NCBI RefSeq assembly: GCF_019925205.1
Contig: NC_083566.1
Coordinates: 7,750,001-7,814,000, forward strand
Length of the DNA: 64,000 nt
Source: Metopolophium dirhodum
Lineage: Eukaryota > Arthropoda > Insecta > Hemiptera > Aphididae
Direction: 5' to 3'
The stretch's first letter is position 1, and every line of letters begins with the position of its first letter. A program made the position numbers and the translations under genes. The notes under the pieces are model-generated. The model was not told where the DNA came from, made no database searches, and saw only the letters and a list, made by a program, of their open reading frames with translations. Below, in pieces: positions 11,201 through 26,200 of this stretch.

Positions 11201-14200
11201 TCAGGAATCCTGTATTACATTTTCAAACTTTTTTACGCAACAAATAAAATTGTATTGACAATTATGTCCATAAACAACTAAAAAAGAGTAAAAATGTTTT
11301 TAAAATTTTATGATTTATAGAAAATGAAAAAATAAATATTCAGTGAAATTTTCATGTATTTACAGTTAATGGTTTTTGAATTACAACAAAAAAACATAAT
11401 CGCTACATGATAAATCTGGTGAATATCCAATTTTGTAAAAAAATGAACTTCAAATGCTCATAAATATTTAATTTGATTTGCTTGTAGAAATTTTTTTTTT
11501 GATACAAGTAGACAAACTTATGAGGAATCTTGTATTACATTTTCAAATCTTAAATTTCAAAAGAAAAATTTTTATGAATTCTTAACTCAAAATAATTTGT
11601 TAATTTCCGTGATTTTTCTGTATTTTGTCAAGATTTGAACTTTAAATCCTTATAAAAAAAAAAACTGTGATTAAGGATTTTTAATATTTTCAAATGTCAT
11701 TGAAACAATATAGTAGGTGCCTTGTATTAAATTTTCAAGTTTTTTTACCCAATAAATAAAATTGGAAACTGAGAATGTCTCTAAACAGTTCAAGACAAAT
11801 CAAAATATTTTTAAAATGTTATCGTGTACTTAAATTGAATATATATAATAATAATAAACAACCAGTGAAAATTACATGTATATACGTTAATTTTGTTTAG
11901 AGTTACACCAAAAATCAAAATCGATTTCATCAAAAACCGATTCTGCGTAAAAATTCCCATTTTCCCTTAATTTTTATGATATTTTTCCCGGCGCTTTTGA
12001 AAACAATTGGGAATTTTAAATTTTGACCTGCCAAATGCACCAACTAGGTTCATTTTCCCATCAAACAAGATACTGTTGAAGAAAATCGAAGCAGTTTTAT
12101 TGCCACAAATAATAATGACAAAACCAAAAAAAAATCACACATTATTGTAAAATCAATACATTCATTGCTCCGCTCAGAATCTAAAAGATGACTATTGGTA
12201 AGTGGTAACAATCATTTTTATAAGCATTAGAGAAGGAACTACAATTATTGTTTTACTTACCATCATATCCTTAATATAAGCATAAACCAAAATAAATTAT
12301 ACTAATTTAATAATTAGTAATTAATAAGATAATTAGATAATTTATTTGATTTTGTATCATATAAAAATATAAAATCCATTTCTCTGTTTTGTTATTATTA
12401 TCATAGGCGTAGAATGAGGGGGTGTAAGGGGGCTATAGCCGCCCTGGAATTTTGTTTACTCCCTCATCTCGTACATTTTTAAAATATATGTTGTGTACAG
12501 AAACATAATAGGCTATAGCCCTCCTATATAAATACATCATGTTACGCCTATGATTACTATACTATTACCGAATAAAATATCTTAATTCAGTGGCTCACCA
12601 TAGAGAAATTTTCAAAATGGTGTTGAAGATTGTTAGTCTGTGTCAGATTTGAATAAAAATCTTTTTGCGTTTGATAGTTTTGATGTTGATTAGTGCTACT
12701 AACTGAAGAACTGCTAGGGGAGGATGGGCTCTGTGGACTACCACACAATGGACTGGAACTTCCATACTAAAAAAATTAAACGGTTTAATATATATTATAC
12801 GCAATATATATATAAATGCGACAAATGTTTAAGTACATATTATTATATACATTATAAAATAATTAAAACTAAATTCATTCAAGTTACAATAATAAAATGT
12901 ACCTAGTTCTTTTATGAGATTGTAATTTACAATTAATTATTATGATTAAACTTAAAATGTATTTTTAGACACATTCAAAACCTTTGAGAGCCACAGGTTT
13001 GTAATCACTGGTCTAGCATATAAATATAATACTATCTGAAATCTGTAGGAATAAAAGAACTACCTACTGAGAATGAAAACTAGTACTTTTCTAATATGAA
13101 TTTATATATTCATAATTATTATACATGATAATAATGATATTAGATATCAAAGTGATACTAGGTAATTAAGAATATTGGTGAGTTGATCTAAAAAAAAGAT
13201 GCAAATAATGTGTCTCAAGGTTTGAGTGATAGGGTGGTCTATCTTAATTTTTTAATGCTAAAACCTTAATTTTGTCTATCAAATATTTTATTCTGTTTTT
13301 AATAGATTAAAACATTCTGAAAATTTGAGTCAATTCACAGAAAGTCAAATAAATAAGTTATACGTGGAATGTATAGCCACTAAATAATTTAGACAGGTTT
13401 AATACGTTAATGTAAAATTGTACATACTTACTTCAACTAAAAGATAATAATAAACATACTTGAATTGTAAGTCCTGGAGATGATTGTGGACTTGGCCTGT
13501 TAGATTGTTGATTTCTATATGATCCTAATGTATTTATATTGTTAATTTGGGAATTTCCTATGTTTAACTGAAATGGCAACAAATGTATAAGTACCACATA
13601 TATCTATATTAATGTTATGATTACTTACATGTGAGGAATTTATTTCAGTTTGACCATCAACAAGACCACATGACTGGTGAGTTTGTTGTTGTGCTGGTGA
13701 CAATGGAATATGCTGATACATAAGTGTTTGTACAGGGTTCATTTTTATGCCATTCATTTGACCAGTTACACAGTTCATGTTTGAATTTTGACCCAACATT
13801 TGCATTTTAATGTTATTATTGCAGTTCTCTCCTGAATTACCATTTCCTGGACTATTATCTACAGTAAATCCCTGTAAGAAATAAGTTTACATAAATAATT
13901 ATCAATATACTAAACATATTTTTAAATGTACTTAAATCATTCTGTCTATTATCGTGCAGATACAGGCAGTCATTTTAAGTTTGTAAGCAAAACAAAATAA
14001 ATAAACAAACTTACATAGTACATAAAAAAATATTAAATAAATTAAATTGCGTGCAACTAACCTTACATGTGCGTTGTAACCTATGGTTCATAAAGTAAGG
14101 AACACTAAGGTGATTCTGCAATCATATCAAGGTACTTAAAATGAATAATCAAATATCTTAATATTACTTTGTAGATAAAATAAGAATAAGTTGCAAAGCA

Positions 14201-17200
14201 AAACAATAACAATATATACTTTTAGAATACAACAGTCAGGATGTCAACACAGTATATGTTTTCTTTATCTTGACGCATGCTCAACATGGCAAATTTGCGT
14301 TCAGCACAACCAATCTTTAGTTATTAGCTTTAGGATTAGAGTGAATTGACATTTCATCAAATTTAAATTTAAGAACATTATTTGTGTTTTTACTTTGAAT
14401 TTTTAACAATAAGCAAGATAATATGAGTGTTTTTAAATTGCAACATTTTACATACTCATAGCTTACATAAAAATTGAAATATCATAAAATAACCAACTGA
14501 TAATGTTCTCAACTTTAAGTTTTATAATAGGTAAATTCATTCTAATACTAAATCTAACAACACAAGGTTGACTCTGCTAAACGCATATTTGTTATATTGC
14601 TCATAGGTTGGATAGAGAAAACAAATATAGCGTTGATATCCTCTTAACTAAATGGTGCAAAATTGGTAAAACATTATGAAACCATGCATCAGAAAAACAA
14701 GCAAGCAATAACAATATTAGAGAAAAATTAACTCTTATAAAGTTTGAGGACATGACACATTTTTAGATAAAAATTATAAACAACTATAAATTTGAAAAAA
14801 AAAAGAGAAATAAAACAAATAAATATTTAGTAAGGTTTGAATATATCAAACTAACATACTACATTTTGGCTACAAGAAATAACTCAAGCAATCAATCTAC
14901 AAAACAGAAAATGAACATGTCATAAAATCTATCTGGGATGAAATTTTCTGAAGAATTTTTTTTTTGAAAACTCACTGGTAACACAATGTCACAAGTGACC
15001 ACAGTAGTTTGGGTAGGAGAATCAGGTGGTGGTGAACTTGTAAATGAAAACCGTGTAGGTGGTGTACGGCTGTTAATTGATACTGGGGATAGGACACTTG
15101 GACTCTGGCTCGGAGTACCTTGAGAGCCTTGAGAACCTTGTGGACTACAACCATCTGTCGTTAGTGGACTCTGCTGAAACAACCATCTAATCTAATCACA
15201 TACTATCAAGGAACTCGGTTTTCCTTAATTTATGTATTAAAAAATCTAAATTGTTAATTTTGTATGCATGTAGTTAGTATTAAATATGCTAAAAGGAAAT
15301 AAAAAGAACAAAAAATTTACTATAGTATAATATTGATCTTACGTTGCTATTATAAGGAGATGATAAGTTATACTGGTCGTCCTGATCAAGAGGAGCATGG
15401 ATAGGCTGAGAAAACTGAAAGTTAGTGAGGTCTGGTAATGAACCAGTATTGTTACCAATGGGTATTTGAACAACGCCTGGTTCTTGTTGAGTGGTAAAAA
15501 CGCTAGAAAAGTCAATAATAAAAATTTGTTCTATTCCCGAGTTAAAAAACAATGGCTTACTGAATTCCAGGAACTCTAGGTACGTCACAACAAGACCTAG
15601 GTCTTTTATCCGGTGATGCTGACAAATACCTTTTCTTATCATACTGCTGGTTATCAATCAAGGCTAAAACAAATTTTATAAATATTAGTGAATTTATTTA
15701 AGTAAAAACTAAAAAGCTAAAAACTAAAAAGTCAGTCCTGTGGTGGGAGTCGTCTGTTAACTTAGTTTAATCATTCCCATATTTCTCATTAAAATAGTGC
15801 AACAATGACGTAATTTTGTTTTGATTTTTGTTGTGTAATTTTCTACGTTTACTAGTTATTTCTATACGAAAATCGAATGCGTTAATATCTACTTTTAATA
15901 AGTCTTGTATACTGAGAATGTCAATAAACAGTATTGGCATTTCCTATCAATACTAACCGCGCAATATGCATTGCCTTTTATCAGGTCATGAAAAAAAAAT
16001 CAAAAAAAAAGTTTTATAATAACTTAGATTCAGACAAATCTCTCTAAATATTACAATTCAACACTAATGGACTCAGAAACCATACCCATGAACTATATAA
16101 AAACATTAGAAACCAATTAAAACATTTAACTAAATTTAAATCCATGACTTTACTAAATAATCTAACAAATGTTTCTTACAAAAATGGTTGTCTTTATATC
16201 AAGGGCGTAGCTAGAAATGTCATCAGGGGTAGCAACCAAGAATATTTTTAAATTTATACCCCAATTTGAAATTTTGTTCAACGTTGGTTTATTTGTTAGC
16301 TATGGACAGGAGGACAATTGCTCCCCCTTTTTTTGGTTTCTGGAGAGTAACAAGTACACAGATTAATAGATTCTATATTGTATTATTGTATTCCCTGGAT
16401 AAAAAATTGGACGGTGACGGTACATATGCATTTTTAGATATTTCACAATCTTTCGATGGCTATCTGTATAAGCTTAAAAAAATCCTTCCTTCTCCTTGCT
16501 ACCTAATAACGATGAATCCATACGTTTTTATAAAAATTGTATAACCACTAATAAGGTACTCATCAAAAATTTGGCCTCCACTTCAGTACTGGAAAATCCC
16601 TAAAGGGTTTAAAGTGCAAGTGGTGTAGTGATATATTATAAGATTTAATAATAATAAATGAAAAAGTAATAAATTAGAAAGTGTGATCAATTTAGGTGTA
16701 TCCTTTTATTTTATTTTATTTTAAATTTTATCATCCTTTTATAAAAAAATTTTATCATCATGCTATATTTGTTACTTTTAGCATATATTCTCTGTATATT
16801 ATTATTTTATCAAACGATACAGATTGGTATAATACACTTAAAAACTAAAAAGTTTAAAAAAAGAGTAAAAATGAATATTGAACTATACTTACTTCTGCGC
16901 TGAGATCCTGGACTATGTAGATGAGCCAACGATTCAGTAGAACTGCTCTGCGACACACTTTGATGTAAAGCTGAATCTGAATGAGTACGCCTCCAGCTGG
17001 TATCAGGTGGAGGAGGTGATAAATAAGGTCCGCTAGAGTAAGGTGACTTATCAGCCGATCGTTTTTCTGATCTCATTGGGCCCACTGAACCAACACTACG
17101 GCCACGCTCTCTGTAACCAACTGGTCGACCTCGAGCTTGTTGATTTGGATTAACAACTACTTCTTCACAACCGTTAGCCAGTAACTGTAAGTATTGTATT

Positions 17201-20200
17201 GTATTATTATTACAACATCAAATCATAATAATTGAATAATTGATAGAAGAGAAAATAAGGGACTAAGGAATGAGTGCAATCAATCTCATTTCTAGAGCAT
17301 TTCAGCTTATTCAGTCACTATTAGGCAGTATTATGTATATTCTATACTCAATGGAGTAACCATAGACAAATAGTATAACTCTGTTCAAACTTCAGATTTT
17401 ATATTTTCGTAATTTTTTTTTGTTTAAGCAATAATTGCGGTCAGTATTTGTTCAAACAATTTTATATCGAAGGATGTATGAATATGAAGTTAATAAAAAT
17501 TAAGGGCAGTGAAAATACATTTAACACTCGTTATAATATTTTATTTTGTTTAACACTGAGTTCTATTTTAAATATTAATATTTATTAATTTTTTGTTCTA
17601 TACATCAAGTAAAACAATAGTATACAGAATTTTTCAATGGGGAGGGGGGGGGGGGAGAGAGCTTGAAAATTAATTACAATTTTATTATTATTTTGTCTAG
17701 CCTAATAATTTCAGAATTGGATATTTTGGGAGATCGAAAATTAAAAATGTCAGTACCTACTTACTGTTTAAAATAATTGGGAAAAACAAAAATAAATAAA
17801 TGAAAATTTATTAAAATGGTTTGGTAACTTTGATTAGACCGTCTTCGCTTGGATTTTATTTGATTAATTTTAGTTTTTTTTTTTAAAAATATCAATAAAA
17901 AGTTATTCATTTAGTCAACAAGCTTAAAAATTTATTAGGAACCTTAAGTTTTTATTATAGCTAAAATATTAATGTTACTTATTTTTTATAAGCATTTAAA
18001 GTTCAAATTTTTACAAAACCACAGTTAATTTGTAGTAGGACCTACAAAACTTGTTAAATATTAAATTTGTATAGCTAAGGCTTGAACATTTAATAGAAGG
18101 TCTTTCATACAAGTAGTTCATACTTTTACCGAAGAATTACTGATAATTTTAGGAAAATTGGTATGCAAATAGCAAATACAATGTTTTTGGAAAAATGAAA
18201 TCATTTTGGTAAGACGTATATGAATTTACGCCTGGCTTACTAGTTGACACTTGATAAATATTTTTAAAAAAAGTAATAATAATACGGGTAATGGGGGAGC
18301 TTCAGCCCGTTAGCCCCCCTGTGTACGCCACTGCAATGGCGGATGGAAAAAGCAACAACCAAAAATACGTTATACACTTTAAAACTTAAATTTATCAATA
18401 TTGTATTTATTTTAAAGGGACAGTTCATGACAATATATTTTTATTTGATCCGGGCCTTCAAGTTGGTAGCCACATGAACAAAATATGTCACCAAGACTAT
18501 AATGTTTATTGCAGTGAGTCTATACTTAGAATTAATACGCAATAATTGGAACACAATGATTATATTTATATAGCTAATAGAATACCACCTAATAATGACA
18601 ATAGGTATTTATTATGAATCATGATTGAAGTTTTAACTACCTATCAACATTTTGATAATTCGTTTTTGATAGATAATTTGGGTTAGATTACTTAGTGGAA
18701 ATGTAAGTTTGAAATTAATTATTCCATTGAGTATTTTAATGCAAATGCGTATCTCCGTTAACTGATGTACAATAATAAGTTTAATGACACTAGTCAGTAT
18801 AATCGTACTTTATTATTTATATTTAATAATACTTTTTAGTTTTAAGTAAATTATATCATATAAGTATATTAAATTAATTAAGTTTTATCAATGGTTATTT
18901 ATCTCATTATCTGTGACAAAGATAAACAGTATTATAATATACAGGCGAGTACGTATTATGTTTGAATTAGGCACGTACTTGAAAATGGTATTCTGTGCGT
19001 GTACAGTGTACACTGTACACTGTCGTACTGTACTATGACGAGAAAAAAACAACACTAATACCTACATTCATTATGCCTACCTATTAAGTAAATGTCCAAT
19101 AATGGTGTAAAAGCGTTGGACTATTATTTTAATAAAACCCATAAAAACAAATTTATAAACAACAAAATTATAATAAATATAATTTTGTCAAAATAAAAGA
19201 GCATCTGATTATAAATATTGCACTAAAAAAAAAATGTACCTATATTAAAAATACGCAGTTTATGACATACAATATACCGATTGGCATTATACCAAATATA
19301 ATTAATCAGTATCCACGTACCGTGTTATGCCACATTTGGAAGCCAGGGGAAACTATTAGCAAGCGCACTCCTCCACATCCTCAGAATGGAAAAGATTATA
19401 AGACTTAATATAAGAGGTAAACCCCTCAAATCGGAAAAAGTAGATCTATAATTCTGTATAGTGTAATCTAAATAAAAAAGTATCCACCACAAGTCCTTTT
19501 TCGAACCCTCATATTTCCATTTATAAATTGCTAGATTAAAATATTGTAGTATCAGGTATACTACTTCATAATCGTCATTATCACCAATAAATTGAATATG
19601 TATTGATGCTGCACGGCGTCTTAACTATAAATACGATACTTACACTAATTAACGTTATATTTTACATATTTTTGATATTTTATTAGATTATACTATTATT
19701 TGGCGGAATAAACAATATCATAGGAATCTATTATCACAGTGTTCCTAACACAAATTTTGATGGCTAACACCAACGAAAGGTATTTACATTAGCCGCGAAA
19801 ACGATTCATAGCCTGATAGCCACTCAAGTGTATCGATCACCCTATTTTGGTGTGCAGTACGAATAAGCAAATGTATAGGTCGTAAGAGATAAAAAATATG
19901 AAGCTTTCAATATTATAAAAATTCTTTATGACATTATCCCTCCAAACATACCATATCCTTATACGTTTGGCATAAACAAAAAAAGTGTGTAGTATGCATT
20001 TTTTAAAATAAATTCTGTACACTGGTTGCGGGCCTAAATTTGCAATGTTTTAAGTATAAATACTGTATAATTATTGAAGTCTTGACCAAGGAACCTACTA
20101 TGATTTTAATTTAATTTTAACGTTAAAATCATTATAAACTAAGTATAACATAAATTTAATGTTTGAATAGAAAAATAAATTGCGAAATCCGTAAACATGT

Positions 20201-23200
20201 TCTCTTATTAATATTTTATAAATTCATTTAAAATAAATCCAATTTAATTTTCACAAATGTTCTTTGTTATTACGCAACCGGTATTATGAGACTTTCAAAG
20301 GATTAAATTGTAAAATGTTAAACAATGAAATCAGTAGGCTGCGTACTTGTAATTTGGTTTAAAGACCTTAGGTAAACTGGTATGGTGGTTGGTAAGTTTA
20401 AATTATTATGATGTTCAAACGTATTAAAAAAATATAAAAACGAAAATATATTCGTTAATGGCTGGTTGTCAACAATGACGTATTTATCGTGGTCACTTCA
20501 AAATTAATTTTATTTCGACGTTTTTTAGAGAGGCGAGAAAAGAAACACAAAAAGATTTATAAGACAAGGTTCATAAAAAAACGTTTTATTTTCTTGGCTT
20601 AAAACGGAGACATCACTTGAATTGTGTGAAGTTACCCCCACATTTTCTAAATAACACCAGATTTGTACAGCTTAATTTGTAAGTAATCGTAAGTTGGTTG
20701 TCCGCTGTAGTTTAGACAAATTAGGGGAGAGGTTATCTTCACACACGTTATCACTTCTGCCACACACCACAAATAATTTCCGTAGGTATAATGTATAGAT
20801 TATACAATGTACGATATTTATTATCACATGAGGGACGACATGAGTAGGTTGTGGGTGGTGCGCGAGGAGCTTTGATTCTAACAACGGTGATGTGGTAAAT
20901 ATAGAAACTTGTTATACAAATGTATAATAATAATAATAATAATATAATTTATATCGAAAACGTTTATTCCGATATAATAATAACATAATATAATATAGGT
21001 AATCGAACTTTATTAGCTTTACACGCCTATACTATAGCCATATAGGTACATTTTACCGATCGCCAATTTTATTATTATTTAACATTTTTTTGTGGTATTT
21101 ATTTTAGGGATCACGAATCTGTCGGCGACGCGTAAAATCGCGGCACGGAAGGAGGCTTCGGTGGCGGTGTGGAAGAGGCGGGTTTCGCGTGCGTCGCGTC
21201 CCTTGCGATATTGATTGTGGTGTAGGCAAGCAAAGTTGCGTTCTATGCGGACGCGTGATCACAAGTAGGTCATCCACCGCCACTGCCACCGCCGCGATTA
21301 CCGAACAGACCTGTGTGATGCGTGCGTGCGTGCGCGTGTCGCCACAGCCGCTCGCACAGCCGATGGGCGCGCGCGCGCGCGTCCGACCTAATGCTTTCCG
21401 TCTGTCTCCGTGGAAAATGCACCGACGGCGGCACTCCGGAAGTAGGGCACCGCGGGCCACGTGCCAACGCGCGGAAGCGGTGCCGGCTAGAGGAAGGACA
21501 AAAAACAAACTATAGTGGGGGAAAAATAAAAACTTGCTCGGCCTGCTTCGTCTATTCGCCGGTTCTTTCGGGATAAAAACGTTCGGTGTGATAAAATGCC
21601 GCGTGGCCATTATTTTGCGCGCTCAATATTATAAAATATATTCTATGTACGCATTGCATAACAATAATTATTGTTAATTTATTACGCGTAAACATGAACG
21701 ACGCGGACGTACGTAACGATATTATAATATTATTGTGTATACGCGACGATTACGTCGTCGTCGTCGTCGTCGTTGTTGTTGTTGTTGTTGCAAAAAGAAT
21801 AAGCGTACACCCACCCTAGTGTACAAGACGCGCGTGCCCCGAACGGAATTCGCGCTCGTCGTTCACGAATAATAACATTTTCCCCACTGGATTGTTACCT
21901 ACTTTAATACAAGATATTATTAATTGCGACTTATTATTAATATTATTGATTTAATTTTAACTGTTACGTTATTGTTATTATTTGTGAAATACAGTACATT
22001 TTATTATTATTATTATTGACTATTGTGTGCGCACCACGATCGATAACGTAGTCGGTTTATTTCACAGAATCATATTTTTTGTTAACACATATAGTACCGT
22101 TGTTGCATCGTTGCGCGTCAAACTTTAGTCTCTAGTCGTGCCTGCAATACGACACTAACAATATCGAAATTCGTTTATTTAAGTTTTTTGGATGTTGAAC
22201 AATAAAATAATATACTTATAAAAATACAGATTTGTGACCATAAGGTTACACAAATTAATATTTATTTTTATTGAGTTTTAGAATTTGTACGAAATAAATA
22301 ATTAAATAATAGCATAAATTAATTTTTAACTAAAATTCATTAAATGAATTAGGTACAACATAATAATGAATTGGCGTATTTTGGTGCAATAGTTATTATT
22401 TTATTAATTTATAAAGATCCCACCATCATGACACAATAAAAATATATAATTTTCACTTCGAAAACGACAAGTTTTCAATACATTGATTCTTCGTTTTTTT
22501 TTTTTAAATTAGAATCTGAACCTCTGTAGATAAATAACTGTAAATAATCATGGATTTACATATTGTTCATATTTCTTAAATTCACTAGTTTAGTGTATAC
22601 AATGTGACATCGCAATAATTCATATTTTTTAGAAGATTTACTGTTGACTGAATTCAATTTAAATACTCTGTTGATATTTTAATTTATAATTTAAAAAAAA
22701 TTCCTATTGTATAATTTCATAAATATTAAAAACTTGTTTGATAATGTAATTTTTGAACAATTAGGTACTTGAATTTGTTGATATAATTCTTGTATATTTA
22801 TATTTGCTGAACGTAATATGAATGCTTAAGAATTTGATTACATTACGATGACTGCATAATGTATAAAATAAATACAACTTTTTCGTTTCGAGTACCTAAT
22901 AAAACAGTTGCTTGTTTATTATTTCAATTTACTTTTATAGTTTTATCATCGAGTACGTGGCAAAGCGATGATAGTAACTATATGGTATGTAGCATGGCAC
23001 TATATTTTATCTAAACATACCTATTCAAATATTTTAAAAGAAATTAAAACGCTGACATAAAGATCCAAATCGCTTATAAATACATTGGTGGTCAAAAAAT
23101 ATTATGTATAACATATAGTGTTATACAGTAGGTTATCGATTAGTATGCTGCAGAGTGAACTGCCGATGTCCGCCGGATGGGACGTTTATATACACAGTTA

Positions 23201-26200
23201 CTGCAGCAAATTGCAAAATGTAATAAAAATGCTTGAAGCGGCCAACGGACACACATGTTCGCAACAAGTATAATACACGTCAGTTAATAATAATTGATGA
23301 ATAACGTTTAAACATGATCAATTGCATTTTATAGTAATTTGTATAATTAATTTACTAGGGGTTTGGGCAATATAATTATTAATTATACTTGTTTGATAAC
23401 ACAAAAATATAAACTAAAATACAACATTATACATATACAAACTAGTACTCGTGCCAATAAAATAATAAGTTAAAATATTAAAACGTAGACAAACAACACG
23501 TAAATAGTAAAAATATGGTAGTTTTGTGTTTAAAATAAATAAAATACATTGCGAAACAAAATTACACGAATTTTATATGACTGCAGAATTATAAAAAAAC
23601 CAAAACAGTAATAATTGAATGCGATGAATATAATATATAGGTATATTAAAATTTAATTACAGACAAGAAATATAGAATGCTAAATCGGTCGTATATTTAT
23701 TAAAATAAATAAATGTAATACATGAAAAAAGTATAACAGGTGCGACAGAAAAGTTTTTAGAGCCCAGGTCATATAGTTGCAATGCAAAGTTGTCAATGGA
23801 TAATGGCACGAGAGCCCAAGTAAAAACATGAATGTAGGCCATGACGCAGGCTCAACAAAGTGATCCCGGCCGGTCCAGAAACGCGAAATATTGAATAGGC
23901 CTCCGTGAACCCACTGCATGAATGGAATTGGAACATTTTATCAACGAAACTATTTCACGATGCATCAATGGGCAAAATTGGATACAACAGTTCAGAGCTA
24001 ATTTGTTTATTGGTTATTACCTACTTATTATTGTTGGACGAGTGGAAAAATGTATATTATACTTGATTTTAAATTTTGATTTAATATAGTTTTAGTTTCA
24101 TACAATAATAATTATGGTAGGTACCTAGGTATTGTTTTAAATAGCCGTATAAACTATACATAGAATATTGTATTTAATTTTAAAAACTACAAATAAATAG
24201 TTAGATTTAAGTCAAACATTACATAATGTATAATACGTTTAATATATAGTATAATATCACTAATATGACTGGTGATTAACTTCACAAATACTAATAAATT
24301 AAAATATAAGCAATAAGAAAAATAGATATATAAAAATTATAAGTTGCAACTATTTACTATCATCACGTTGTGTAGCTGAAAAATATAATGGTCTCAATAT
24401 ATTATATAATATACATATTATTATACTCATACCCAAAGCAAGCCTTTTCAAGTTATGCATTTCGGTATCGCAGGGATGAGGTTGGTGACTGGTCGTAATG
24501 CGTTTATGGCATGTAATAAATCACCATCAGGTGTTCCCAAAAATATCAACTGGAGGGAAGGACAAAATATATATAATATGTACTATAAATATTAAATACA
24601 GATTGTGCAAGTACTAAGTAGTTTTGTATAATCGTACAAACGACATTAATATTAAATTATTAAGTAGGTGTACAAGCATACTAATCAGTAACGATTTAAA
24701 ATATTGATATATTGAAATATACAAGTTTAGGTAACTCTCATACAGCTAAAAATAAAGGGTCAAGGGTGTTAGCAGAGCAGTCCCAAAGTTTTTCGGGGTT
24801 ACGAGGGCCCCTCAATCAATCATAATACACTGTGCTAAAAAAAATTGTTACTTAGATTTGCAAAATGTTTACAAATATGACCAAACAAGGTCATTCAAAT
24901 TTATTATATTGGTGTAATAATGTAACTAGTATTTAGTCTTCAGTATTAAAAAAGCGGATAAGTGGATGTCACTCTGCTGTACAGTAGGTTACAAGTGAGT
25001 CAATGTATAATGGACTGTATTAAACTTGAATTCAATGATATAATATCATTGTAAAAGAAAAACGATTCTGAGCGGAGACGGTTTATCAGTATGGATTTTT
25101 TAAATTTTTATTATTTATTATAGCCTTTAAGTTAAATTACTATTATAATATTATAATTTTTTATTCGTTGCTACGCTGATAAACAAAGCGTTAGAAATTA
25201 AAATCCTATTTTAAGCGGTTTTTCGTAATTTGTCAGTAGTTTTTCCCGTGGCATTAAATAACTATATATTGAAATCGATAAGGTACTATATGTTGAAATC
25301 GAAGCACTCCTTCTGGTAGAGATTTTGTACAGAATATAAAAAAAAAAAATAAGCTCCATTGTAAAACCACTAGCTTCTTTGCTCCGCTCAGAATCTAATA
25401 ATAATAATCTAACAACAATATTAGATGTGTTACACTAAACAATGAATAAGTAATTTTAATAACAAAAATATTGAACATTCAATGACCCCATAGCCCATAG
25501 GTAATAAACGAATAATTATGTACAATTGAATAAATAGCCTATAAAATAGTCTAACTGCTACGTCGCGGTTGCATCGATACTTTCAATACCAAATTTCTAC
25601 AAAGAATTTTTGAAAATGTTTTAATTATTAATCGCATTGTGGGACCGCAACAATAATGAATGAAAATTATTACATTCAATAATTGAGTATTTACTGAAAA
25701 CGTAGCTTGCTTATTTAGTTATGTATATAATTTCACTACTACAACTACAATGACGAAATAAAATCGTATTGCTGATATTTCACAAAGAAAAAGATTTTAT
25801 AAATTATAACACAGTTATATACAGTCTCTTATACAGTGGCACCCAAAGCTTTTTCTATTGTGGGACATTATTATTAGTTAAGTCACGGCACACTTTGAAA
25901 TATTGCCAACAAAATAAGCACTTTAGGAATCACATACGTAGTACACCCTCCCTTTGAGAAATACTGCTCTAATAAGTTAAGTCGAGTAATCCTAGTCGTA
26001 ATATACCTAATTATTGATCTGACTAATTTAAGATTGTTTTTAAAATCCTGAATAGTTTAAGGAATAATTTGTTAAAGGGGACGATTTTTAACTACCGTCA
26101 GAGGTAAGGGGAATAAGTCCCCCACTTTAACCCATGTGTTGCCCTCTTCCCCTAACACAATAGGCGGCTCTGGATGTTAGCTGTTAGGAATTTAGGATGG

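Noticed and set aside
15289..15657. 122-codon minus frame over CRTC exons 3-4
   Set aside because: It is an off-frame and intron read-through of two real CRTC exons, which are correctly joined at 15561 to 15502.
19318..19390. Minus-strand patch considered as a missing CRTC exon carrying an LPNV word, as in the vertebrate GGSLPNVN segment
   Set aside because: A strong donor (GTACGTGG) is present, but the frame containing LPNV stops two codons later and the acceptor is weak. Exon 1 already joins exon 2 in phase.
21104..21610. 168-codon minus-strand frame and two plus-strand frames in the CpG-rich island
   Set aside because: GC-rich DNA lacks stop codons by chance; products are Arg/Ala/His-rich with no family resemblance. 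The island itself is kept as a possible promoter.
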